Below, piece by piece: positions 37,736 through 46,130 of a DNA stretch of 64,000 nucleotides. The stretch is from Alteromonas sp. KUL42 (GTDB taxonomy: Bacteria; Pseudomonadota; Gammaproteobacteria; Enterobacterales; Alteromonadaceae). Position 1 is the stretch's first letter. Each line of letters opens with the position of its first letter. A program made the translations under genes and the position numbers. The DNA is taken from the NCBI RefSeq assembly GCF_006538325.1, contig NZ_BJKK01000015.1, positions 29,697 through 93,696 on the forward strand, read 5' to 3'. Below the pieces are notes generated by a model. The model saw nothing but the letters and a program-made list of their open reading frames with translations, was not told the DNA's origin and did not search any database.

Positions 37736-38704
37736 TTAAATGAAAGCGACCTGTATTAACCAATAGGTATAGGCCGCGTAGGCAAGGACAAATGCACCGC
37801 CTTCAACACGGTTCAATCGTCCTTGGCGTTTGATACCAATACAAAACACGAATAACGCAACTGTAGAAGCTAACATTACCACGACATCGCGGTAGAGAAA
37901 GTCCGCTGATATCGCCATTGGTTGGATGGTACCTGCTATACCTACTACAGCAAGCGTATTAAACATGTTCGAGCCGATAACATTGCCGATAGCAAGGTCG
38001 TGTTCCCCTTTTTTCACAGCAACTAGCGAGGACGCCAATTCAGGTAGTGAGGTTCCAATTGCAATAACAGTCAGGCCTATTATGGTGTCGCTGACACCAA
38101 AGAACGTGGCCACCTCTACCGCGCCCCAAACTAGCATGCGAGAGCTCGCAACAAGCAGTAATAATCCAGCGATTAGCCACATTACATGAGTTTTTACCGT
38201 ACCTTCGTTGGCATTAATTTCGTCACTGTATTCATCTGCAAGGGCATCGCTATCACCCTTCATACCATGATAAATGCTCCAGGAAATTAATAATACAAAT
38301 AGCCCCAGTAACGAAAATGCATCGTCTTTTGAAACCTGTTTATCGAGCACCTGCCATGCGGCAAAGAAGGTTATACCTAGCAATACTGGAAGTTCTTTTT
38401 TGATGATCTCTGATTTTACCGCAATAGGGCTTATTAATGCGGTAAGGCCTAAAATAAGCATGATATTTGCGATATTAGAACCGTAAGCATTACCAAGGGC
38501 AATGCCTGAGTTTCCTTGAATAGCGGCAAAGATAGAAACGATAATTTCTGGGGCGGAAGTACCAAAACCAATGATGAGCATACCGATAAGCAGTGGTGAA
38601 ACGCCGAAATGATTGGCTACGGAAGCCGCTCCGCCGACAAACTTTCCCGCACTCCATAATAAAACCGGTAATCCAATAATAATAGCCACACTGGCTAGTA
38701 ACAT
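37736..38704 (-). CDS. Calcium/sodium antiporter of the CaCA family (YrbG-like)
   Basis: 322 aa with about ten membrane helices in two inverted repeats. Each repeat carries the CaCA alpha-motif: 'IIGFGTSAPEIIVSIFA' with 'ALGNAYGSNIANIML', and 'AIGTSLPELASSLVAV' with 'AIGNVIGSNMFNTLAV'. An acidic cytoplasmic loop ('DALADEYSDEINANEG') separates the halves. It exchanges Ca2+ (or K+) for Na+ across the inner membrane. E. coli YrbG is 325 aa. Here it is not linked to the lipopolysaccharide-transport genes that accompany yrbG in E. coli. Confidence 0.92.
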   Translation of the reverse strand: MLLASVAIIIGLPVLLWSAGKFVGGAASVANHFGVSPLLIGMLIIGFGTSAPEIIVSIFAAIQGNSGIALGNAYGSNIANIMLILGLTALISPIAVKSEIIKKELPVLLGITFFAAWQVLDKQVSKDDAFSLLGLFVLLISWSIYHGMKGDSDALADEYSDEINANEGTVKTHVMWLIAGLLLLVASSRMLVWGAVEVATFFGVSDTIIGLTVIAIGTSLPELASSLVAVKKGEHDLAIGNVIGSNMFNTLAVVGIAGTIQPMAISADFLYRDVVVMLASTVALFVFCIGIKRQGRLNRVEGGAFVLAYAAYTYWLIQVAFI

Positions 38705-38739
38705 ACCTACTCCTTAACTAACAAATTTGCTTCTTTAAA

Positions 38740-38756
38740 GCGTTGACGGTCAACGC
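38740..38756. promoter_or_regulatory. 17-bp perfect palindrome in a divergent spacer
   Basis: GCGTTGACGGTCAACGC, with 8-bp arms around a central G, lies 36 bp upstream of the antiporter start in the divergent spacer to the ATP-grasp gene. It has operator-like symmetry; no regulator is adjacent. Confidence 0.4.
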
Positions 38757-38991
38757 GATGACTTCAAAAACAGTGATTTAATTGAACGTAAAAAATGAAG
38801 AATACGCTCGCAATCCATATCCCATAAAGGCATAACTTTTCATTGTCATTACGATGAAAAAAAGCCGTGCTGAATCCACTTTGCAAAATCAAAGTTAAGC
38901 GTAAACTCATCACTGTTTTCAGAGGTGATTGCATATTACTCAATCACACCCTTAATTGTAACCGACAACACACTTTTTAGAAGCGAATTAC

Positions 38992-40479
38992 ATGCACAAT
39001 ACACTTATTGTTACTGATGATGTTACCCCATTTTGTAACACCGCTTTAACGGTACTGACTTTTCAAGATTACCTTGCAGAGTTTCCTAAGCTCAATGAAC
39101 CGAAAACACGGGTTATTAACTTGTGTGATACGTCGCGCTATTTGAGCGAAGGGTATTATTGCTCGCTTCTTGCTCAAGCTAGAAACCACTTGGTGTTGCC
39201 AGCGGTTAACACCATCAACGACTTACGCATGGCGGAAGAAAAAAGTATCGATCGTATTGTGTTCTCCTTGTCGGTACAACAAGACAATGCTGAAGTTTTA
39301 GACGAACCTTTATTAGTACTGTTTGGTGAGGTGAAAGATCAGCGCTTTAAGCGTCTTGCCCGTCAAGCATTTGAAAAGTACCCGTGCCCTGTGTTGGAGT
39401 TGACGCCAACAATTACGCAAACTACGGCGAGTGCGAAAACATCGGGTAAAGTGCAAATTGAAGGTTTCGCCAGTGTACACGCTAAAGCGTTTAAGGATTT
39501 AACCGCTAAACAGCAAGTGCGTTTTATTGAACAACTAGAAATTCATACAAAAATTTCATGGCGTGCAGGTAAATCTAGTAAAAAAACACGCTGGGATATG
39601 GCAATTTTGATTAACCCAGAAGAAGCGACACCGCCCAGCGATGAAAAAGCCATTAAGCAGTTTGTGAAAGCCGCTGAAAAAGTGGGTTTTCGCGCTGATG
39701 TTGTTAGCCGTCTATCGCGTGAAGAGCTAGGACATTACGATGCGCTTTTTATTCGAGAAACAACGGCCATTGACCATCATACCTATCGTTTAGCACGAGC
39801 TGCTGAACGCGAAGGCATAGTGGTGATGGATGACACGCAATCGATTTTGCGATGCTGCAACAAGGTGTTTTTGCAAGATGCGTTTGCATATCAAAAAGTA
39901 CCAGCGCCAAAAGCAACATTTGTTTCTAGCGCTACCGATGAAGTATGCGACAAGCTCATTGCGGACTTTGGTTTACCACTGGTGTTGAAGTTACCTGAGA
40001 GTTCGTTTTCTCGTGGTGTGCACAAAGCGGAAAGTAAAGATGCCTTGAAGCAGCGTCTTACTGATATGTTGGCCGAGTCGGCATTAGTGCTGGTACAAGA
40101 ATACATTTTTACCGAGTTCGATTGGCGAATAGGCGTGTTAGGCGGTAAACCTATTTATGCGTGTCAATATTTTATGGTACGCAACCATTGGCAAATTTAT
40201 AACCATCAGGGCGACAGGTTCTCGTCAGGAGGTTTTACTACTATGCCTACGTTTGAAGTACCAAAGCCAGTGCTTCAAGCCGCTATTAAGGCCGCTAAAG
40301 TAGTAGGTGATGGTTTGTATGGTGTTGATATTAAACAAACCAACAATGCGGTTTACGTTATTGAAGTGAACGATAACCCAAGCATTGACGCGGGTGTTGA
40401 AGATAAATATCTCGGCAGAGAGTTGTATGAACTCATCATGCAAGAATTTGCTGACAGGTTGGAGCGCAGAGGACGATGA
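38992..40479 (+). CDS. RimK-like ATP-grasp ligase with RLAN N-terminal domain
   Basis: 495 aa. Residues 1-150 match the RLAN ('RimK-like ATP-grasp N-terminal') module, beginning with 'LIVTDDVTPFCN'. A RimK pre-ATP-grasp region follows. The ATP-grasp domain (about 290-490) has 'PLVLKLPESSFSRGVHKAES', 'LVQEYIFTEFDWRIGVLGGK' and the Mg-binding end 'VYVIEVNDNPSIDAGVED'. The family joins amino acids to a carboxylate with ATP hydrolysis. The gene's stop overlaps the start of the GNAT-C39 gene (ATGA), an association proposed to make or modify peptides. The substrate is unknown; this is not ribosomal RimK, which lacks the RLAN part. Confidence 0.9.
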   Translation: MHNTLIVTDDVTPFCNTALTVLTFQDYLAEFPKLNEPKTRVINLCDTSRYLSEGYYCSLLAQARNHLVLPAVNTINDLRMAEEKSIDRIVFSLSVQQDNAEVLDEPLLVLFGEVKDQRFKRLARQAFEKYPCPVLELTPTITQTTASAKTSGKVQIEGFASVHAKAFKDLTAKQQVRFIEQLEIHTKISWRAGKSSKKTRWDMAILINPEEATPPSDEKAIKQFVKAAEKVGFRADVVSRLSREELGHYDALFIRETTAIDHHTYRLARAAEREGIVVMDDTQSILRCCNKVFLQDAFAYQKVPAPKATFVSSATDEVCDKLIADFGLPLVLKLPESSFSRGVHKAESKDALKQRLTDMLAESALVLVQEYIFTEFDWRIGVLGGKPIYACQYFMVRNHWQIYNHQGDRFSSGGFTTMPTFEVPKPVLQAAIKAAKVVGDGLYGVDIKQTNNAVYVIEVNDNPSIDAGVEDKYLGRELYELIMQEFADRLERRGR

Positions 40480-41597
40480 TCACTATGCGTGTTGCAACGC
40501 TTCACGACCTCGCTGCGCTTCATCACATCGAGCAAACGTGTTTTACCACTGACAGGCTAAGTAAATCGCGCTTTAAATTTTATATTGAAGCGCCGCATGC
40601 TGAACTTATAGTGGCAGAGCAAACCGACATTGCAGCGAATGTTAATAGCCCTAAAATTTTGGGCTATGGATTGCTATTACTGCGCCGTGGTACACAGCTT
40701 ACGCGTCTTTACTCTATTGCCGTTTTACCTGATGCACGAGGTCTGGGCATTGCTGAAAAGCTCATCAACTGCTTGGGGGAGCGGGCGCTTCTGCGGGGAA
40801 AGCGGTTCATGCGCCTCGAAGTTGCTGTGGGTAACGAAGGGGCAATAAGGCTCTATAAGAAGCTGGGGTTCAGTCAGTTTGGTATGTATACCGACTATTA
40901 TGATGATCACACAGATGCATTACGTATGCAGAAGGTGCTGGTGCCGAGCAAGTCCGTAAAGCCTGAAGTGTATCCTTGGTATCAACAAACTACGGATTTT
41001 ACTTGTGGACCTGCGGCGTTAATGATGGCTATGTGTGCGCTGGATAATCGCTATGAGATGACACAAGAGAAAGAGCTAACACTATGGCGTACAGCTACCA
41101 CTATTTTTATGATGTCTGGTCATGGCGGTTGTCATCCAATCGGGCTTGCTTTAGCGGCAACCAACGAAGGATATTCTGCCAAGGTGATAATTAATCAACA
41201 GGTTCCATTGTTTGTTGATGGCGTGCGCAATAATGAGAAAAAGGCCATTGTTGAAAGTGTTGAAACGCAATTTATGGCACAAGCAATTGAGCAGGGTATT
41301 TCTGTTGAGATTGAAGACTGGCATACCGATGTAATTGATAAGACCTTGCAAGCTGGTGGTGCAGTATTGTGTTTAATTAGCACCTATGCGTTTGACAAGA
41401 AAAAGATACCTCATTGGGTAGCAATTACCAGTTTTGATGCCCATTGTTATTACCTTCACGACCCTGACGCCAGTGAAGGCCAACCAGTGGAATATCAACA
41501 TATTCCGGTAGCAAGAGAAGACTTTTTACGCCTTGCTAGTTATGGTACGCGTAAAATTCGAACGCTCGTGTTACTGTCACCACTAGGTAGTCGGTAA
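40476..41597 (+). CDS. Fusion of GNAT acetyltransferase and C39-like cysteine peptidase
   Basis: 373 aa. Residues 1-150 are a GNAT domain with the acetyl-CoA loop in 'VLPDARGLGIAEKLINCLGE' and 'NEGAIRLYKKLGFSQFGMY', like RimI. Residues 165-373 are a papain-fold C39-like domain, with Cys in 'TTDFTCGPAALMMAM', His in 'IPHWVAITSFD' and Asp in 'YYLHDPDAS'. No transporter domain is present, so it is not a bacteriocin exporter. Being translationally coupled to the ATP-grasp ligase, it probably trims and acetylates a peptide or protein that the ligase extends. ATG 40485 is an alternative start. Confidence 0.9.
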   Translation: MITMRVATLHDLAALHHIEQTCFTTDRLSKSRFKFYIEAPHAELIVAEQTDIAANVNSPKILGYGLLLLRRGTQLTRLYSIAVLPDARGLGIAEKLINCLGERALLRGKRFMRLEVAVGNEGAIRLYKKLGFSQFGMYTDYYDDHTDALRMQKVLVPSKSVKPEVYPWYQQTTDFTCGPAALMMAMCALDNRYEMTQEKELTLWRTATTIFMMSGHGGCHPIGLALAATNEGYSAKVIINQQVPLFVDGVRNNEKKAIVESVETQFMAQAIEQGISVEIEDWHTDVIDKTLQAGGAVLCLISTYAFDKKKIPHWVAITSFDAHCYYLHDPDASEGQPVEYQHIPVAREDFLRLASYGTRKIRTLVLLSPLGSR

Positions 41598-41634
41598 GTT
41601 GTTGCTTAGCCTTGTGTTAGCACTGTTTTACATA

Positions 41635-41702
41635 GACCAAAGCACACATGCCCAAGAGCACACTCAAGAGCTCGTAAATAAGAGCTCATATAAGAGCAGC
41701 AG
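41635..41702 (+). repeat. Four spaced AAGAGC copies with GAGCTC palindromes
   Basis: The hexamer AAGAGC occurs four times at 12-14 nt spacing in 41651-41699. Two copies extend to GAGCTC and can pair across GTAAATAA. It lies between convergent genes and may act as a weak terminator. Confidence 0.35.
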
Positions 41703-41705
41703 CTT

Positions 41706-41987
41706 CTAATGATGATGTTGAGCAACAGATACTTTGTCATTAAGCAGTGCCAGTTTGTTTGCAAGCTTTGATAACTCTTTGACAGAGCCAGAATAGGCTA
41801 TATGCTTTTCCATTTTCTTACCTTTTACCGCACTTTCAAACAGTGCGGTACTTTCAAAACACGCTGTTTGAGCATTGAGTGTTTGCCACTCTGTTTGCAG
41901 ACTACTTGGAATGCAGTGGCGTTTTGCGAAAAGTTTGTCTTTAATTTGCAACACTTTTCCAATGAGTAATTGTGCATCTGTTGGCAT
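41706..41987 (-). CDS. Small hypothetical helical protein
   Basis: 93 aa, mainly alpha-helical, with a Lys-rich middle ('SAVKGKKMEKHIAYSG') and a His-rich end (AQHHH). I do not recognise a family. Faint similarity to PriC-like primosomal proteins ('ALFESAVKG', 'KELSKLANKL') is too weak to assign. It has an AGGAGACGTAGTC ribosome site upstream of the ATG, which supports a real gene. It is convergent with the GNAT-C39 gene and divergent from marR. Confidence 0.6.
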   Translation of the reverse strand: MPTDAQLLIGKVLQIKDKLFAKRHCIPSSLQTEWQTLNAQTACFESTALFESAVKGKKMEKHIAYSGSVKELSKLANKLALLNDKVSVAQHHH

Positions 41988-42358
41988 GACTACGTCTCCT
42001 ATACCGATAAATTTAAGGTAACTGTTTATTTTTAAATGGCTTTTTGTTTATTTTGCTTTATGAGAAGCAAACGCCATTCAGTTACCTTTGTCTTTTTACA
42101 TATCAATTCATATCAAGTAATGCATCATTAATGCCAAGCTATTTGTTAATAGATTTCATTTAATAAAAGGTTTCTAAGTGATTGATTTTTTTGCTGAATT
42201 GGATTTTTAGCCTACCTCGATATGTATGCCTGTGCAGCACTGGAAGCTCTTTTATTTCGCTTTTAACAATAAATTATTCTGCGTTGGGGAATATATTTCT
42301 TGCATAATGCTTGAGTAATCAAGTATTATGCAAGAAACATATTTGAGGAGATTAAAAA
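41988..42358. promoter_or_regulatory. 371-nt divergent spacer upstream of marR
   Basis: AT-rich and without ORFs. The left half should hold the promoter of the small leftward gene. The right end holds the long palindromic operator/promoter listed separately. Confidence 0.5.
42290..42343 (+). promoter_or_regulatory. 54-bp palindrome containing the marR-MATE promoter
   Basis: Two 25-nt arms (42290-42314 and 42319-42343) are complementary at all but two positions around a GTAA centre. Within it are a TTGCAT -35 (42300-42305) and a TATTAT -10 (42324-42329), 18 nt apart. A MarR-type dimer bound here would block the promoter, so autorepression of marR and the MATE gene is likely. Confidence 0.75.
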
Positions 42359-42805
42359 ATGTCTACATTATCGCAGCCAATGCAATTGATTTTGACGTTG
42401 GTAAAAACACAAGGGCAAGTCCTAAAGCCGCTAGAGAGCAGTTTATCTATACACGGTATTAGCTTTACAGAATGGTTGGTTATGCATCGCTTGAGTCAAT
42501 CGAGTGACCACACTATTAAGCGTATATCGCTTGCTAATGGAATTGGCGTAACTGCCTCGGGGATAACGCGTATTCTGCTTCCCATGGAAAAAGTGGGATG
42601 GGTAGAGCGGGTGACCAGCGCGCGCGATGCAAGGGTTAGTATGGTGAGACTTACGCCGGCGGGCCTAGAGTCATATCAGCAAGCTACGCAAAGTATTGAG
42701 CACACTGCCAATCGCGTTACCAATATGATGAATCAGCAACAAGTCGAACAGTGTATGGGATTACTATCGAGCCTACATCTTTCTGCTATCGACGCTACAC
42801 ACTAG
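42359..42805 (+). CDS. MarR-family transcriptional regulator
   Basis: 148 aa winged-helix protein. The DNA-binding part runs 'FTEWLVMHRLSQSSDHTIKR', 'LANGIGVTASGITRILLPME' and the wing 'RVTSARDARVSMVRLTPAGL', in which 'DARVSMVRLT' is the MarR wing signature. It probably represses itself and the MATE gene 16 nt downstream through the palindrome overlapping its promoter. The inducer is unknown, perhaps a substrate of the pump. Confidence 0.92.
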   Translation: MSTLSQPMQLILTLVKTQGQVLKPLESSLSIHGISFTEWLVMHRLSQSSDHTIKRISLANGIGVTASGITRILLPMEKVGWVERVTSARDARVSMVRLTPAGLESYQQATQSIEHTANRVTNMMNQQQVEQCMGLLSSLHLSAIDATH

Positions 42806-42821
42806 AAAAGAAGAGGCAAAC

Positions 42822-44177
42822 ATGGAAGATTTAACCAAGGGTTCAATTCCTAAACACCTGATTAAACTGGCAGTACCGATGGCGATTGGTATGTTGGTAC
42901 ACACGTTTTATTTACTGATTGATCTTTACTTTGTAGGGCAACTTGGTGAGCACGCTCTAGCAGGTGTGAGTGCTGCGGCTAATATCTCTATGTTTGTTTT
43001 GGCTCTCACTCAAATATTGAATGTTGGTACCGCTACTCTCATTTCACATGCAGTGGGGCGCAAAGATCAAGACGACGCTAACCTACTATTCAACCAGTCA
43101 TTAGTGGTTTCATTGGTAATGGCATTGGCAGTATTGGTATTGGGCTATCCATTGACTCAAGTTTATATGTCAACAATGAGCATGGATGTAGAAGTAAATA
43201 TGCAGGGGGAGCAATATTTGTACTATTTCCTGCCAAGCTTAGCTTTGCAATTTGGTATTGTGGCTATGACAGCCGCTATGCGAGGTACGGGGATTGTGAA
43301 ACCTGCCATGCAAGTACAAATGCTTTCGCTGCTGGTCAATATTGTACTTACACCTATTTTAATTCATGGGTGGCTAACGGGTTACCCGATGGGCGTTGCG
43401 GGAGCAGGGCTTGCCAGTACACTGTCAGCGCTTTTTGCAACGGTTGTGTTGTGGCGCTATTTTAAGCAAATGACGCACTATGTATCGGTAAGCAAAGTCC
43501 ATATTGTGCCTAGTATTAAAACATGGCGACGCCTGATAAGCATTGGCTTTCCTGCAGGCGCAGAGTTTTTGTTAATGTTTACCTATATGGCATTGGTGTA
43601 TTGGGCTATTCAAGGATTCGGTGCAAGTGCAACCGCTGGGTTTGGGCTGGGTTCGAGAGTGATGCAAGCACTGTTATTACCCGCTATGGCTATCGCGTTT
43701 GCGCTTCCCGCTGTTGCTGGGCAGAATTTTGGTGCACAGTTGCCACACCGCGTTAAAGAAGCATTTTTTCACGCAGTAATTATTAGCGCAATATTAATGT
43801 TTGGGCTAACGCTCTTGTGCTTCTGGCAGCCTAATTTACTGCTTAGTAGTTTCTCTAATGACGCTACGGTTATTGCGGTAAGTACCGGGTTTATCAGTAT
43901 TATTTGCTTTAATTTTGTACCTTCTGGTGTCATTTTTAGCTGTTCAGGTACCTTTCAAGGGGTGGGCAATGCGTGGCCAAGCTTGTGGAGTTCAGCGACG
44001 CGTTTGGTCACCTTCGCAGTGCCGTTGATGTGGCTAACGACGCAACCAGATTTTCATATTGAACAAGTGTGGTATCTGTCTGTTGCGACGGTGGGCATAC
44101 AAACGGTGTTGTCGCTGTTTTTTGTTAGACGTATGCTTAAAAAGCAATCAACAGGACAAGAGCTTGTCAGCGTATAA
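42822..44177 (+). CDS. MATE-family multidrug/Na+ efflux transporter
   Basis: 451 aa with about twelve membrane helices in two homologous halves. The N-terminal 'GSIPKHLIKLAVPMAIGMLV' and 'LYFVGQLGEHALAGVSAAAN' are typical MATE features, mirrored by 'LISIGFPAGAEFLLMFTYMA' in the second half. The C-terminal 'ICFNFVPSGVIFSCSGTFQG' also fits. It exports cationic compounds using Na+ or H+. It is co-transcribed with the MarR gene. The stop codon lies in a hairpin shared with the convergent DUF2937 gene. Confidence 0.93.
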   Translation: MEDLTKGSIPKHLIKLAVPMAIGMLVHTFYLLIDLYFVGQLGEHALAGVSAAANISMFVLALTQILNVGTATLISHAVGRKDQDDANLLFNQSLVVSLVMALAVLVLGYPLTQVYMSTMSMDVEVNMQGEQYLYYFLPSLALQFGIVAMTAAMRGTGIVKPAMQVQMLSLLVNIVLTPILIHGWLTGYPMGVAGAGLASTLSALFATVVLWRYFKQMTHYVSVSKVHIVPSIKTWRRLISIGFPAGAEFLLMFTYMALVYWAIQGFGASATAGFGLGSRVMQALLLPAMAIAFALPAVAGQNFGAQLPHRVKEAFFHAVIISAILMFGLTLLCFWQPNLLLSSFSNDATVIAVSTGFISIICFNFVPSGVIFSCSGTFQGVGNAWPSLWSSATRLVTFAVPLMWLTTQPDFHIEQVWYLSVATVGIQTVLSLFFVRRMLKKQSTGQELVSV

Positions 44178-44194
44178 ACTTTTGTTTATACGCT
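44169..44194. terminator. Hairpin spanning two convergent stop codons
   Basis: Perfect 11-bp arms, AGCGTATAAAC and GTTTATACGCT, surround a TTTT loop. The MATE stop (44175-44177) is in the left arm, and the DUF2937 stop begins at the last base of the right arm. This suggests a compact bidirectional 3'-end element. Confidence 0.6.
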
Positions 44195-44718
44195 TAATGG
44201 CTATAACTTTCTTGCTTCCTTTTATGCTTTTTTTTCTTCACTTGGCAATAGCAAAAATGGGGCGTCCAAATCAGCAAATTGAGCAAAATAGCACTTATCA
44301 ACGAAAAAATGACAGAAGAGGGAGTTAGTGGCACGGAAGGCCTGAAATTTTTTAGCACGCGCTGTAGTGTGTCATATTGCGATGGCGTGGCCATAAAAAT
44401 GAGTTTTTCAAAATAATGGCCATGCTCCAGTTTACGCATACCCTGCTCAATGACTTCGATTTGTGCAAAACGAGTGGCTTTTAGTTGGGCGTCTTCGCGT
44501 ACCAGAGCTTCACTGTTTGCTTGTAAACTGTTGAGCATGGCTTCCACTGAGCTAAAACCATGCTGTTTTGCTAGCATTGATGAACTTGAAACTTCGTCGC
44601 GCAGGGCATCGTAGTAGCCACTGAGGTATTGACGGTAGTGATCAGCTAGAATTGGCACCTGCAATGTCAAAATAAACAAAACTGCAAAAACAACTTTATC
44701 AATAACACGCACGAACAT
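44194..44718 (-). CDS. DUF2937-like membrane protein
   Basis: 174 aa with two membrane segments: one N-terminal ('VIDKVVFAVLFILTLQVPIL') and one near the C-terminus ('VIFSLISAILLNLLIWTPHF'). A coiled-coil-like periplasmic domain lies between. The N-terminal pattern 'QVPILADHYRQYLSGYYDAL' matches what I recall of DUF2937 proteins. The C-terminus is Lys-rich ('KKKKHKRKQ'). It starts 48 nt after bioA on the same strand, so the two may share a transcript, but no biotin role is known. Confidence 0.7.
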   Translation of the reverse strand: MFVRVIDKVVFAVLFILTLQVPILADHYRQYLSGYYDALRDEVSSSSMLAKQHGFSSVEAMLNSLQANSEALVREDAQLKATRFAQIEVIEQGMRKLEHGHYFEKLIFMATPSQYDTLQRVLKNFRPSVPLTPSSVIFSLISAILLNLLIWTPHFCYCQVKKKKHKRKQESYSH

Positions 44719-44766
44719 GATTACATCTCACTTATTACTATGTTTTCTGCAACTTGTTCCCTTAAA

Positions 44767-46032
44767 CTATTGCAAGCTGGTGTAAATAGCATGGGTAAGC
44801 TTACTAAGTTGCTCAGCACTTATAATATAGGGAGGCATAATGTATACCAGTTTCCCAAATGGTCTTATCCATACTCCGTGTTTAACAAAATGACGTTGAA
44901 TTTCAGCCACATTTACCGGTTTTACGGTTTCAACTACGCCTATAGCACCAAGCATCCTCACATCCGCTACGCGAGGTAACTCTGCACATTTTGCCAATTC
45001 AGTTTGTAATTGTTTCTCAATGGCGGGAATTTGCCGTTGCCAATGGTTTTCATTAATAAGTGATAAGCTTGCATTTGCCACGGCGCAGGCAAGGGGGTTA
45101 CCCATGTATGTTGGGCCATGCATAAATACACCTGGCTCACCTTGGCAAACACCTAAAGCAACATCTTCAGTACACAGTGTTGCAGCAAGAGTGAGGTATC
45201 CACCGGTAAGCGCTTTTCCCAAGCACATGATGTCTGGAGAGATACTAGCGTGTTCACACGCAAACAGCTTACCTGTGCGACCAAAGCCAGTGGCAATTTC
45301 ATCACAAATAAGCAGTACATCGTAGTTGTCGCATAACTGTCGGCAACGCTTTAAGTACTCGGGGTGATAAATTCGCATGCCGCCAGCCCCTTGGACAACG
45401 GGTTCTAGTATAAGCGCTGCCATTTCGTGGTGATGTTTTTCAAATATTTCTTCAAGGGGCAGAATGTCGTCTTCACTGAACGTTTGCCCATAGCGCGTTT
45501 GTGGGGCCGGTGCGAATATTTGCTTGCTGAGTACACCTTCAAATAAGCTGTGCATGCCGTTTATTGGGTCGCATACGCTCATAGCGGCAAAGGTATCGCC
45601 ATGATAGCCGTTACGCGGCGCTACAATACGTGACTTTTCAGCCCTTCCCTGACAGGCCCAATATTGAATGGCCATTTTTATAGCAACTTCTACCGACACC
45701 GAACCTGAGTCTGCTAAAAACACGCGCTCTAAGCCTGCAGGCACCATATTCAGTAGCGTTTTACACACATCTATAGCGGGTTGATGGGTTATGCCACCAA
45801 ACATAACATGAGAGAACGCATCCACTTGTTTATGTGCCGCTTGGTTCAATACGGGGTTATTGTAACCGTGGATAGCAGCCCACCAACTAGACATACCATC
45901 AACCAATACTTCACCCGTTGCAAGGGTAAGCTCTGCGCCACTTGCACCGGTAACTTCATAGCAGGGAAGTGGATTAACCGCTGAGGTATAAGGATGCCAA
46001 ATATGTTGCTTATCAAATTCTATATTGTTCAA
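44767..46032 (-). CDS. bioA: Adenosylmethionine-8-amino-7-oxononanoate aminotransferase
   Basis: 421 aa (E. coli 429), a class III PLP aminotransferase. It converts KAPA to DAPA with S-adenosylmethionine as amino donor. The N-terminus '[20 protein letters not shown]' and '[20 protein letters not shown]' are BioA hallmarks. The PLP Asp is in '[20 protein letters not shown]' and the PLP Lys in '[16 protein letters not shown]'. The start is a TTG at 46032: an in-frame stop lies 6 nt upstream, so no longer form exists. It is divergent from bioBFCD across a 98-nt control region. Confidence 0.96.
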   Translation of the reverse strand: MNNIEFDKQHIWHPYTSAVNPLPCYEVTGASGAELTLATGEVLVDGMSSWWAAIHGYNNPVLNQAAHKQVDAFSHVMFGGITHQPAIDVCKTLLNMVPAGLERVFLADSGSVSVEVAIKMAIQYWACQGRAEKSRIVAPRNGYHGDTFAAMSVCDPINGMHSLFEGVLSKQIFAPAPQTRYGQTFSEDDILPLEEIFEKHHHEMAALILEPVVQGAGGMRIYHPEYLKRCRQLCDNYDVLLICDEIATGFGRTGKLFACEHASISPDIMCLGKALTGGYLTLAATLCTEDVALGVCQGEPGVFMHGPTYMGNPLACAVANASLSLINENHWQRQIPAIEKQLQTELAKCAELPRVADVRMLGAIGVVETVKPVNVAEIQRHFVKHGVWIRPFGKLVYIMPPYIISAEQLSKLTHAIYTSLQ

Positions 46033-46066
46033 AATTCAACCGTTAGTAAAGTTTTCAAGATGGTCA

Positions 46067-46097
46067 GAGTTGACAACTCGCTAATGAAGCATAGACT
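46067..46097 (+). promoter_or_regulatory. Candidate bioB promoter with overlapping palindrome
   Basis: A consensus -35 TTGACA (46070-46075) and TAGACT -10 (46092-46097) are 16 nt apart. The -35 is embedded in GAGTTGACAACTC (46067-46079), a palindrome with one central base. No E. coli-type BirA operator (TTGTAAAC half-sites) is evident in the bioA-bioB spacer. Confidence 0.5.
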
Positions 46098-46130
46098 AAG
46101 CCAGCATTTCCATTTAGTAAAGGACAGTCA

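Noticed and set aside
40476..41597. C39 domain as part of a bacteriocin secretion ABC transporter
   Set aside because: No membrane or ATPase domain follows the peptidase; the domain is fused to a GNAT acetyltransferase and paired with an ATP-grasp ligase.
41706..41987. Assignment of the small helical protein as PriC
   Set aside because: Similarity is limited to short helical stretches; PriC is nearly twice as long and its typical C-terminal pattern is absent.
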